Positions 6,737-14,730 of a stretch of 18,632 nt of DNA are shown here, in pieces. The notes under the pieces are model-generated. The model did not search any database and was not told where the DNA came from. It was given only the letters and a program-made list of their open reading frames with translations. A program made the position numbers and the translations under genes. The stretch is from JBHELG01 sp046263195 (GTDB taxonomy: Bacteria; Actinomycetota; Nitriliruptoria; Nitriliruptorales; JAHWKO01): the NCBI GenBank assembly GCA_046263195.1, contig JBHELG010000146.1, positions 1 through 18,632 on the forward strand. The letters are read 5' to 3'. Numbering within the stretch: the stretch's first letter is position 1; every line of letters begins with the position of its first letter.

Positions 6737-7915
6737 ATGCCGCCACAGCGAGACTGGCTCGACAAAGACTTCTACGCCGTCCTGGGGGTGCCCGAGAACG
6801 CCTCCCAGGCGGACATCAAGAAGGCTTATCGCAAGCTGGCCCGCAAGCTCCACCCCGACGCGAATCCCGACGTCCCGAATGCCGAGGAACGCTTCAAACA
6901 GGTCAGCGAGGCCTACGCCGTGCTCGGCGAGGAGGACCGGCGCAAGGAGTACGACGAGCTGCGCCGTCTCGCCCGCTCGGGAGCCTTCGCCGGTGGATTC
7001 CCAGGCGGTGGACGCGGCGGCCCTGGCGGGTTCACGTTCTCGACAGAAGGCGATCTTGGCGACCTCAGCGACCTGCTCGGCGACCTCTTCGGCGGCGGAG
7101 GTGGCTTCGGGCCCTTCGGGGGCTTCGGGTCGCGCGGGCAGCGGGTGCGACGCCCTCAGAAGGGGGCCGACCTCGAAGCGAGCGTCAATCTGTCCTTCGA
7201 GGATGCCTTGCAGGGTGTCACAACGACCCTGAGGGTTACCGGCGACGGCCCGTGCGAGACCTGTGGCGGAAGCGGCGCCCGGCCGGGAACGTCTCCCCGC
7301 GTCTGTCCCCAATGTGGCGGCTCAGGCACGGTCGCGGTGGATCAAGGCATGTTCTCCCTCGCGCAGCCCTGCCCGAACTGCGGGGGACGCGGACAGATCA
7401 TCGAGGACCCCTGCCCGGCCTGCGGCGGTTCCGGCCGCCAGGTCAAGCCGCGTGAGATCCGCGTGAGTATTCCCGCGGGCGTGAAGGACGGTGCCCGCAT
7501 CCGCCTGGCTGGCCGGGGTGGGCCCGGCGAGAATGGTGGCCCCGCTGGCGACCTCTACGTGCGTGTCGCCGTCGACTCTCACCGCACCTTCGGGCGGCGC
7601 GGGGACGATCTCACCGTCGAGGTACCCATTACCTACTCCGAGGCGGCGCTCGGCACGAACCTCGTCGTGCCCCTGCCCCCCATACCCGGAGACCCGCCGA
7701 CGACGACCATCCGGATCCCACCCGGCACGGCCAGCGGACGAACGTTCCGTGTCCGGGCCAAGGGCGCCCCGAAACGGGCCGGCGGTCGCGGGGACCTCCT
7801 CGTGACCGTCCGGGTCGAAGTGCCGACGAAGCTTTCGCGTCGGCAGCGGCAGCTGCTTGAGGAACTCGCCACCCTCGAGGAGTCGCCGCGGGAGCGGCTA
7901 CTCGCAGGAGTCTAA
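6737..7915 (+). CDS. dnaJ: DnaJ (Hsp40) co-chaperone, full type I architecture
   Basis: The product is 392 residues and stimulates the DnaK ATPase and delivers substrates. A strong AGGAGGGGGAG sits just upstream of the ATG. Domains in order are the J domain at residues ~11-75 with the HPD motif at 39-41, then a Gly/Phe-rich linker at ~80-135. A zinc-binding region has four CxxCxGxG repeats starting at C173, C190, C212 and C226. The C-terminal substrate-binding domains follow to about residue 375. All eight zinc-ligand cysteines are present (C173/176, C190/193, C212/215, C226/229). The J domain begins with a short DWLDKDFYAVLGV lead typical of actinobacterial DnaJ1. The gene lies between grpE and hspR, the order known from Streptomyces and Mycobacterium dnaK operons. 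Confidence 0.98.
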   Translation: MPPQRDWLDKDFYAVLGVPENASQADIKKAYRKLARKLHPDANPDVPNAEERFKQVSEAYAVLGEEDRRKEYDELRRLARSGAFAGGFPGGGRGGPGGFTFSTEGDLGDLSDLLGDLFGGGGGFGPFGGFGSRGQRVRRPQKGADLEASVNLSFEDALQGVTTTLRVTGDGPCETCGGSGARPGTSPRVCPQCGGSGTVAVDQGMFSLAQPCPNCGGRGQIIEDPCPACGGSGRQVKPREIRVSIPAGVKDGARIRLAGRGGPGENGGPAGDLYVRVAVDSHRTFGRRGDDLTVEVPITYSEAALGTNLVVPLPPIPGDPPTTTIRIPPGTASGRTFRVRAKGAPKRAGGRGDLLVTVRVEVPTKLSRRQRQLLEELATLEESPRERLLAGV

Positions 7916-7974
7916 AACGGCATCTCTGAGGAGCACTCGGAGCTCGAGTCTGGTGAACAGTGAGGTGAGCGGGC

Positions 7975-8400
7975 GTGGCGCATGGACGTGACGAGCCGGT
8001 GTATGTGATCTCGGTGGCAGCTGAACTCGCCGAGATGCACCCTCAGACCCTGCGGGCCTACGAGCGCAGCGGTCTCGTCTCTCCCCGGCGGTCGGCCGGG
8101 AACGTGCGCCGCTACTCCGAGCGTGACGTCGAGCGCCTCAGGGAAGTGCAGCGGCTGACCGGCGAGGGATTGAACCTGGCCGGTGTGAAGATGGTACTGG
8201 AGCTGAGAGAGGTCCTCGCCGCGGCGCAGCGGCGGGCGGCACTCCTCGAGCAGGAGGTCGAGCGGTTGTCCAAACGGCTCCGTGAGGACGTCGAGGCCGC
8301 CCACCGCAGTCACCGCTTTGAACTCGTTCCACAGCCTCGGAGCGCGCTAGAACCACACCCGATGTCCTACCGCATGCAGAAACCCCAAGGAAGAAACTGA
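7975..8400 (+). CDS. hspR: HspR, MerR-family heat-shock repressor
   Basis: The product is 141 residues. GTG at 7975 is the first start in frame after an in-frame TGA at 7966-7968, and GAGGTGAG lies about five bases upstream. Residues ~9-75 form a MerR-type winged helix-turn-helix: VYVISVAAELAEMHPQTLRAYE is followed by the wing GNVRRYSERDVERL. A leucine-rich coiled coil covers ~75-105, and a short basic/polar tail ends the protein. HspR represses dnaK operons by binding HAIR repeats, and a HAIR-like site is present at the dnaK promoter (3220-3240). The stop is two bases before the clpB start, so the two genes are translationally close. DnaK-dependent repression is known for Streptomyces HspR and is likely here. 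Other MerR regulators are excluded by sequence and context. Confidence 0.95.
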   Translation: MAHGRDEPVYVISVAAELAEMHPQTLRAYERSGLVSPRRSAGNVRRYSERDVERLREVQRLTGEGLNLAGVKMVLELREVLAAAQRRAALLEQEVERLSKRLREDVEAAHRSHRFELVPQPRSALEPHPMSYRMQKPQGRN

Positions 8401-8402
8401 CG

Positions 8403-11012
8403 ATGAACCCGGAGAAGTTGACCCTCAAGTCATCCGAGGCGCTGCAGAGCGCAATCAGCCTGGGGCGCGAACGCCACCACCCCGAGGTCATACCCGCGCA
8501 TCTGCTCGTGGCCCTGCTGGGCCAGCCGGAGGGCGTGGTACTGCCGCTCGTGCAGCGCCTGGGTGTCACCCCCACAACACTGCGGGATTACATCGAGCAA
8601 GTGCTCAAAGCGGTGCCGGCCGCATATGGAGCGACCGGGGAGGTGCGCCTGTCTGCCCGTCTCAGCCAGGTGCTGGACGCCGCTGAGCACGAGGCGACCC
8701 AGCTCGCCGACGAATACGTTTCGACCGAGCATCTCCTGTTGGCTCTGGCCGACGAGGAGGGGCCGGCTGGTCGCGTGCTCCGTGAAGCCGGGGTGGCGCG
8801 GGACGCGATCCTCGCTGCGTTGCGTCAGGTACGTGGAACCCAGCGCGTGACGAGCCCCACGCCGGAGTCGACGTACGAGGCGCTCGAGAAGTACGCCCGC
8901 GACCTCACCCAGATGGCTCGCGAAGGCAAGCTCGATCCCGTCATCGGACGTGACGACGAGATACGTCGCGTCATCCAGGTGCTCGTGCGCCGCACGAAGA
9001 ACAACCCCGTCCTCATCGGCGAGCCGGGAGTCGGAAAGACCGCCATCGTGGAGGGCTTGGCCCGACGGATCGTGGAGGGGGACGTGCCCGCGATCCTCAC
9101 GGACAAACAGCTCGTCCAGCTCGACCTGGCCTCGATGATCGCCGGCTCGAAGTATCGCGGCGAGTTCGAGGAGCGTTTGAAGGCCGTGCTGAAGGAGATC
9201 GAGGCTTCCGAGGGGCAGATCATCACCTTCGTCGACGAGCTCCACACCGTGGTGGGGGCGGGCGCCGCCGAAGGGGCGATGGACGCATCGAACATGCTCA
9301 AGCCCATGCTCGCCCGAGGACAGCTGCGCATGATCGGCGCCACGACCCTCGACGAGTACCGCAAGCACATCGAGAAGGACCCTGCGCTCGAGCGCCGTTT
9401 CCAGCCCGTGTTCGTCGGCCAACCGAACGTCGCCGACACAATCGCGATCCTGCGTGGCCTGAAGGAGCGCTACGAGGTCCATCACGGCGTGCGCATCACC
9501 GACGACGCCCTCATCGCCGCGGCAACCCTCTCGGACCGCTACATCACGGACCGCTTCCTGCCGGACAAGGCGATCGACCTCCTCGACGAGGCGGCGGCCC
9601 GGTTGCGGATCGCGATCGACTCCATGCCCCCGGAGATCGACGAGATCGATCGGCGGGTGCGTCAGCTGGAGATCGAGCGTGCCGCGCTCGCCCGGGAGGA
9701 GACCGAGACCGCCAGGGCCAGGCTCGCCGACCTGGAGGCCGAGCTCGCCGAGTTGCGGGAGCAACTCGACGGGTTGAGGGCGCAGTGGCAGTCGGAGAAG
9801 GAGGCCATCTCACAGCTGCAGGTGCTGAAGGAGGAGCTCGAGCAGGTGCGCGAGCAGGCCGCCGCCGCGGAACGTGAGGGTGACCTCCAGCGCGCCGCCG
9901 AGCTGCGCTACGGCAGGGTGCCCGAGCTGCAGCGGCAGGTGACCGAGGCCGAAGCACGGATCGAGGAGCTACGGGCGGAAGGCGGGAGCCTGCTCGACGA
10001 GGAGGTCACCGCGGACGAGATCGCCGAGGTCGTCTCCAAGTGGACCGGCATCCCCGTGTCGAAGCTCATGTCCTCGGAGATGGAGAAGCTGCTCCATCTC
10101 GAGGACGAGCTCCACCGGCGGGTGGTTGGTCAGGACGAAGCGGTAGAGGCGGTCGCGAACGCTGTCCGTCGCGCCCGGTCTGGACTGGCCGACCCCGACC
10201 GTCCCCTGGGCTCGTTCCTGTTCCTCGGCCCTACCGGCGTGGGTAAGACCGAGCTCGCGCGCACCCTCGCCGCGTACCTGTTCGATGACGAGCGGGCGAT
10301 GATCCGCCTCGACATGGGGGAGTACCAGGAGAAGCACACGGTCGCGCGCCTCATCGGCGCGCCGCCCGGCTACGTCGGCTACGAGGAGGGCGGGCAGCTG
10401 ACCGAGCAGGTGCGACGCCGTCCGTACTCGGTCGTCCTGCTCGACGAGGTCGAAAAGGCCCACCCGGACGTCTTCAACGTCCTGTTGCAGGTCCTCGACG
10501 ACGGACGGCTCACCGACGGGCAGGGGCGGATGGTCGACTTCCGCAACATCGTGCTCATCATGACCTCGAACCTCGGCTCACAGTTCATCCTCGACCCGAG
10601 TGCGTCAGAGGACGAGATCCGCGAGAAGGTCATGGCGGAGGTCCGGAGTCACTTCCGCCCCGAGTTCCTGAACCGGGTCGACGAGATCGTGATCTTCCAA
10701 CGGCTCGACCGCGCCCAGCTCACCCGGATCGTCGACATCCAGTTCGATCGGCTGCGCGCAAGACTGGCCGCACGAGACCTCCTCCTCGAGGTGACCGACG
10801 CCGCCAAGCTGTGGCTGGCCGAACATGGGTACGACCCCGTCTACGGCGCCAGACCGCTGAAGCGGGTGATCCGAAAGGAGCTCGAGGACAAGATCGCCAT
10901 CGAGCTGCTGAACGGGCGCATCAGCGAGAGCGAGACGATCGTCGTCGACCACCCCGAGGGGGGCGAGGGACTGGTGCTCGCGAGCCCCTCGCCGGCTGGC
11001 GTCTCCTCGTGA
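8403..11012 (+). CDS. clpB: ClpB protein disaggregase
   Basis: The product is an 869-residue AAA+ hexameric ATPase that threads proteins out of aggregates and hands them to DnaK. The N-terminal Clp repeat domain occupies ~1-145. The first ATPase module has Walker A GEPGVGKT at 206-213 and Walker B with D278-E279. A Glu/Arg/Leu-rich coiled-coil M domain at ~405-540 is the mark of ClpB rather than ClpA/ClpC and is the contact for DnaK. The second module has Walker A GPTGVGKT at 609-616 and Walker B with D681-E682. No ClpP-docking loop is apparent. The length is normal for ClpB. It follows hspR by two bases and completes the disaggregation set with dnaK, dnaJ, grpE and hsp20. HspR control of clpB is known in Streptomyces and mycobacteria; here it would come through the shared operon. 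Confidence 0.98.
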   Translation: MNPEKLTLKSSEALQSAISLGRERHHPEVIPAHLLVALLGQPEGVVLPLVQRLGVTPTTLRDYIEQVLKAVPAAYGATGEVRLSARLSQVLDAAEHEATQLADEYVSTEHLLLALADEEGPAGRVLREAGVARDAILAALRQVRGTQRVTSPTPESTYEALEKYARDLTQMAREGKLDPVIGRDDEIRRVIQVLVRRTKNNPVLIGEPGVGKTAIVEGLARRIVEGDVPAILTDKQLVQLDLASMIAGSKYRGEFEERLKAVLKEIEASEGQIITFVDELHTVVGAGAAEGAMDASNMLKPMLARGQLRMIGATTLDEYRKHIEKDPALERRFQPVFVGQPNVADTIAILRGLKERYEVHHGVRITDDALIAAATLSDRYITDRFLPDKAIDLLDEAAARLRIAIDSMPPEIDEIDRRVRQLEIERAALAREETETARARLADLEAELAELREQLDGLRAQWQSEKEAISQLQVLKEELEQVREQAAAAEREGDLQRAAELRYGRVPELQRQVTEAEARIEELRAEGGSLLDEEVTADEIAEVVSKWTGIPVSKLMSSEMEKLLHLEDELHRRVVGQDEAVEAVANAVRRARSGLADPDRPLGSFLFLGPTGVGKTELARTLAAYLFDDERAMIRLDMGEYQEKHTVARLIGAPPGYVGYEEGGQLTEQVRRRPYSVVLLDEVEKAHPDVFNVLLQVLDDGRLTDGQGRMVDFRNIVLIMTSNLGSQFILDPSASEDEIREKVMAEVRSHFRPEFLNRVDEIVIFQRLDRAQLTRIVDIQFDRLRARLAARDLLLEVTDAAKLWLAEHGYDPVYGARPLKRVIRKELEDKIAIELLNGRISESETIVVDHPEGGEGLVLASPSPAGVSS

Positions 11013-11038
11013 CTCTCCGACTGGCGCCGGGCAGAACG

Positions 11039-11069
11039 GCCGGTTGGACAGGGTGGCGCACCGAACGGC
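11039..11069 (+). terminator. Imperfect stem-loop after clpB, possible terminator
   Basis: GCCGGTTGG (11039-11047) can pair with CCGAACGGC (11061-11069) across a 13-base loop, with one mismatch and one G-T pair. No T-run follows. It lies 27 bases after the clpB stop and 64 bases before ctaC, where a break between the heat-shock and oxidase units would be expected. I see no clear promoter for ctaC in the remaining gap. The evidence is weak. Confidence 0.25.
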
Positions 11070-11133
11070 AGGGCTAACGCCTGAACGGATCTGACTAGAG
11101 TTCGGGGCCGGCCCGGCGACGGCGGGGGGTGCG

Positions 11134-12147
11134 ATGGCGGTCGCGAGGACCCGGTGCCGTCAGGCGTTGCGGCGCACGCGGTCCACCTTCTCGCGCGGCC
11201 GCGTTGTGCTGCTCGTGGGCGCCCTCCTGGCCAGCGGATGCGGAACGTTCATGGACAAGGGGGCGCTCGCCCCCAAGGGCCCGGCCGCCTCCGACTACGA
11301 GAAGATCTTCTGGTATTCGACGTGGACCGCCGTCGTGGTCTTCGTCGTCGTCATGGGGCTCCTCCTGTTCGCCATCTTCCGGCCCCGGGGCGAGGAGCCC
11401 TCCCGTCTCGACGGCAACAGGTTCGTCGTCCTCGGCGGGCTCGTGATCCCCGCCGTCATCCTCATGGGAATGCTCGGACTGACCGTCACGGGCCTCAACT
11501 TCACTCCGCAGGAAGGGGACGTCGAGATCTCTGTTATCGGCCACCAGTTCTGGTGGGAGGTCTACTACCCGGAAGGGGACTTCGAGACCGCCAACGAGAT
11601 TCACATCCCCGTTCACACTCCGGTGGAGCTGAAGCTGGCCTCCGACGACGTCATCCACAGCTTCTGGGTGCCGGAGCTTGCAGGCAAGCAGGATCTCGTT
11701 CCCGGGCGTGAGAACCGGCTCATCATCGAGGCGGAGGAGCCCGGCACCTATCGGGGCCAGTGCGCGGAGTACTGCGGCCTGCAGCACGCGAACATGCTCA
11801 TCCGGGTCATAGCCCACCCCCACGAGGAGTTCGAGGCCTGGAAGGAGGAACAGACCCGTCCTGCCGCGGTGCGAGACGCTCGCGCCGAAGAGATCTTCCA
11901 GGCAAACTGCGCCGGCTGCCATACCATCCGGGGCACGACGTCAACGGGTGAGTTCGGGCCAGACCTCACCCATCTCGCCAGTCGCGAGACCCTCGGTTCG
12001 GTCATGATCCCCAACGAACGGGGTCACCTCGCCGGTTGGATCGTCAACTCGCAGACCATCAAGCCCGGCAACGAGATGCCGCCGATCACCACGCTCGAGC
12101 CCGAGGAGCTTCGCCTGCTCCTCGACTACCTGGAGGCCCTGAAGTGA
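11134..12147 (+). CDS. ctaC: Cytochrome c oxidase subunit II with fused cytochrome c domain (caa3 type)
   Basis: The product is 337 residues and accepts electrons and passes them through CuA to subunit I. An Arg-rich N-terminus leads to a hydrophobic stretch ending LASGC36, a likely lipoprotein cleavage site. Two transmembrane helices follow at ~59-82 and ~98-121. The CuA domain outside the membrane shows H175 and the C210-x-E-x-C214-x3-H218-x2-M221 site, all ligands being present. A C-terminal c-type cytochrome domain carries C259-A-G-C262-H263 and a distal Met, M315, in GNEMPP. This fusion defines caa3 oxidases and is absent from the aa3 oxidases of mycobacteria. The start ATG is preceded by a G-rich stretch. 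The stop overlaps the GTG start of ctaD (GTGA), indicating translational coupling. Confidence 0.96.
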   Translation: MAVARTRCRQALRRTRSTFSRGRVVLLVGALLASGCGTFMDKGALAPKGPAASDYEKIFWYSTWTAVVVFVVVMGLLLFAIFRPRGEEPSRLDGNRFVVLGGLVIPAVILMGMLGLTVTGLNFTPQEGDVEISVIGHQFWWEVYYPEGDFETANEIHIPVHTPVELKLASDDVIHSFWVPELAGKQDLVPGRENRLIIEAEEPGTYRGQCAEYCGLQHANMLIRVIAHPHEEFEAWKEEQTRPAAVRDARAEEIFQANCAGCHTIRGTTSTGEFGPDLTHLASRETLGSVMIPNERGHLAGWIVNSQTIKPGNEMPPITTLEPEELRLLLDYLEALK

Positions 12148-14081
12148 CGACGACGGCCGCCCCGACTACGGCGCAACGACTCACCTACATCTGGTCCGAT
12201 ACGCCCGGCCTGGTCGGCTTCTTCAACAGCGTCGACCACAAGAAGATCGGGATCCGCTACCTCGTCACCTCGATCATCTTCCTCGTCTTCGGGGGCATCC
12301 AAGCGCTCATGCTGCGGACCCAACTCCTCAGCGCGGGGAGCGAGCTCCTCAGCCCGGACATGTACAACCAGCTCATGTCCATCCACGGCACGACGATGCT
12401 GCTCTTCTTCAACACGCCCGTGTGGGCCGGGTTCGGCAACTACTTCTTGCCGATCCAGATCGGCACGCGGGACATGGCCTTCCCACGCCTGAACATGCTC
12501 TCCTACTGGATCTTCCTCCTCGCCGGCATCTTCACCTACTCGAGCTTCTTCATCGGCGAGATCCCCAACGGTGGCTGGTTCGCCTACCCGCCGTTCACGA
12601 GCAAGCTCTACAACCCCGGCACCGGCATCGACTTCTACACCATCGGGATCTCCTTCCTCGGGATCTCGACGACGGTCGGTGGCATCAATTTCCTCGTCAC
12701 GACCTTCAAGATGCGTGCGCGCGGCATGACCGCGAGCCGGCTGCCGATCTTCGTGTGGGGTATCGTCATCACGTCGTTCATCATCATCTTCTCGCTGCCG
12801 GCCATCACGCTCGCGAACGTCCTGCTCGAGATCGACCGGGCCGTGGGTTTCAACTTCTTCAACCCCAAGGCGGGCGGCGATCCCATCCTCTACCAGCACA
12901 TGTTCTGGCTGTGGGGGCATCCAGAGGTCTACATCGTGTTCGTGCCGGCCACCGCGGTCGTCTCGATGATCGTGCAGACCTTCTCCAAGATCCGCCTCGT
13001 CGCCTACATGTGGGTCGTGACCGCCCTCGCCTCCATCGCCTTCATCAGCTTCGGCGTGTGGGTCCACCACATGTTCACGGTCGGGCTCGGGTTCACCGCG
13101 CTGGCGTTCTTCTCCGCTGCGAGCATGATGGTGAGCATCCCGAGCGGCATCCAGTTCTTCGCCTGGATCGCGACGATGTGGAAGGGGCGCCCGACCTTCC
13201 CCACGCCCATGCTCATGGTCGTCGGGATGATGGTCGTGTTCCTGATCGGGGGTATCACCGGGGTCCAGGTCGCCATGGTGCCCGCCGACTTCCAGTACCA
13301 GGACACCTACTTCATCGTCGCCCACATGCACTACGTGCTCGTCGGCGGGTCGGTCTTCCCCATCTTCGCTGCCCTCTACTACTGGATGCCGAAGTGGACC
13401 GGGCGCATGTACAACGAGTTCGTCGGCAAGTTGAGCTTCTGGACCATGTTCATCGGCTTCAACCTGTCGTTCTTCCCCATGCACATCGTCGGTCTCATGG
13501 GCATGCCCCGCCGCGTCTACACGTATGAGGCTGGTCTCGGCTGGGACGGGCTGAACCAGATCGCGAGCATCGGCGCCTACGTCTTCGCCCTCGGGCTCGC
13601 CCTGTCGTTCGGCAACTGGCTGTGGACGATCTACAGCAAGCGAGGCAAGGAGGCTGGACCCAACCCCTGGAAGGCCGCGGACCTGGAGTGGGCGACCACC
13701 TCACCGGTTCCCGCCTACAACTTCCTCGAGTTCCCCGAGGTGAAAAGCCTCACCCCATTGTGGGACGGGGAGAAGCACGAGGAGGGCGTCGTGGAGGAAC
13801 CCGCCCACGACCGGCCGGTCCTGATGCCCCCGGAGGGCGAGGTCGAGCACTACACGCTCGTCACCGGTGGGGTCGAGGCGGAGACCGAGGCGATCATGCC
13901 GATGCCACCTCCATCCTTCTACCCCTTCCTCGTCGCCCTCGGGATGTTCATCACCGCCTACGGGGTCCTCATCCGCCAGTTCTGGCTCGGCGCGGCCGGT
14001 GCCCTCGTCATCACGGCCTCGCTCATGGGCTGGTTCTGGCCGGCGGCCGAGCGGGAGCACGAGATCGAGGTGATCGCATGA
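12144..14081 (+). CDS. ctaD: Cytochrome c oxidase subunit I with C-terminal two-helix extension
   Basis: The product is a 645-residue haem-copper oxidase core that reduces O2 and pumps protons. GTG at 12144 is chosen because it overlaps the ctaC stop and has GGAGG seven bases upstream. Haem a ligands are H81 and H396, the haem a3 ligand is H394, and CuB ligands are H259, H308 and H309. The cross-linked Tyr is Y263 in GHPEVY. Spacings (259-308-394) equal those of Paracoccus subunit I. D110 in DMAFPRLN marks the D channel, and E261 is present, so this is an A1-type enzyme. The K-channel Lys position is Gln (Q337, in PSGIQFF). After the usual 12 helices and an acidic linker, residues ~592-640 add two more hydrophobic segments. 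These resemble from memory the second half of actinobacterial CtaF. The ATGA overlap couples it to ctaE. Confidence 0.97.
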   Translation: MTTTAAPTTAQRLTYIWSDTPGLVGFFNSVDHKKIGIRYLVTSIIFLVFGGIQALMLRTQLLSAGSELLSPDMYNQLMSIHGTTMLLFFNTPVWAGFGNYFLPIQIGTRDMAFPRLNMLSYWIFLLAGIFTYSSFFIGEIPNGGWFAYPPFTSKLYNPGTGIDFYTIGISFLGISTTVGGINFLVTTFKMRARGMTASRLPIFVWGIVITSFIIIFSLPAITLANVLLEIDRAVGFNFFNPKAGGDPILYQHMFWLWGHPEVYIVFVPATAVVSMIVQTFSKIRLVAYMWVVTALASIAFISFGVWVHHMFTVGLGFTALAFFSAASMMVSIPSGIQFFAWIATMWKGRPTFPTPMLMVVGMMVVFLIGGITGVQVAMVPADFQYQDTYFIVAHMHYVLVGGSVFPIFAALYYWMPKWTGRMYNEFVGKLSFWTMFIGFNLSFFPMHIVGLMGMPRRVYTYEAGLGWDGLNQIASIGAYVFALGLALSFGNWLWTIYSKRGKEAGPNPWKAADLEWATTSPVPAYNFLEFPEVKSLTPLWDGEKHEEGVVEEPAHDRPVLMPPEGEVEHYTLVTGGVEAETEAIMPMPPPSFYPFLVALGMFITAYGVLIRQFWLGAAGALVITASLMGWFWPAAEREHEIEVIA

Positions 14082-14692
14082 CCGTCGGCGCGACCGCCCA
14101 CGGCCCGACAACTGTCATCCGCCCGGGGAAATCCACGGGCTGGTGGGGGATGTTCTGGCTCATCGCGACCGAGAGCGTGCTCTTCGGCCTGCTCCTGTTC
14201 ACCTACGTCTACTTCCGCTCCGGAGCGAGCGAATGGCCCCCTGGAGGGCTGCCGCTGCCAGAACTGCAGTCGACCGTCATCCGGTCGTTCCTCCTCGTGG
14301 GCAGCAGCATCCCGATGGTCCTCGGCGAGCGTGCCCTCGAACACAAGGGCAACATGGAGAAGACGGCGGTGTGGATCCTCGTCGTGCTCTTCCTCGCGGC
14401 TGTGTTCGTGGTGGGCCACATTCAGGAGATGGCCGTCCTCATGGAGGAGATCACGCCCCAGCGGACCGCCTACGGCAGCGTGTTCATTACGATCATCAAC
14501 TTCCACATCGCACACGTCCTCGTCGGCATGCTCATCCTCGCGTACCTCCTGCCGCACGTCCTTCGAGGGGTGTTCACCAAGGAGAACCACTCGATGGTGA
14601 AGTTGGGCGCCTACTACTGGCACTTCGTCGACGTGATCTGGGTCTTCGTGTTCTTCCTTCTGTACCTGTCCCCACACATCCTCAAGACCTAG
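14078..14692 (+). CDS. ctaE: Cytochrome c oxidase subunit III
   Basis: The product is a 204-residue membrane protein with about five helices, the usual form of the shorter bacterial subunit III. ATG at 14078 overlaps the ctaD stop (ATGA) and has GAGGTGA about four bases upstream. Family marks are WGMFWLIATESVLFG with the conserved Glu in helix 1, FHIAHVLVGM, and the closing YYWHFVDVIWVFVFFLLYL. Subunit III stabilises the active site and supports proton uptake through the D channel; it carries no redox centre. It is followed after 38 bases by an unrecognised membrane-protein gene. The assignment is firm. Confidence 0.96.
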   Translation: MTVGATAHGPTTVIRPGKSTGWWGMFWLIATESVLFGLLLFTYVYFRSGASEWPPGGLPLPELQSTVIRSFLLVGSSIPMVLGERALEHKGNMEKTAVWILVVLFLAAVFVVGHIQEMAVLMEEITPQRTAYGSVFITIINFHIAHVLVGMLILAYLLPHVLRGVFTKENHSMVKLGAYYWHFVDVIWVFVFFLLYLSPHILKT

Positions 14693-14730
14693 GGAGATGG
14701 GAGAGATTCGGGTGGGAGGGGCTGATAAGA

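Noticed and set aside
12036..12143. Upstream extension of ctaD to an earlier ATG
   Set aside because: It would overlap the end of ctaC by over 100 bases and add residues unlike subunit I. GTG at 12144 has GGAGG and a 4-base overlap with the ctaC stop.
12126..13484. A 452-codon minus-strand open frame opposite ctaD
   Set aside because: The product is almost entirely Asp, Glu, His, Arg and Gly, the expected complement of hydrophobic codons in ctaD, so it is a shadow.
13622..14077. Upstream extension of ctaE
   Set aside because: The added residues are Arg/Pro/Gly-rich, out-of-frame ctaD. ATG at 14078 gives a normal subunit III length and an ATGA overlap.
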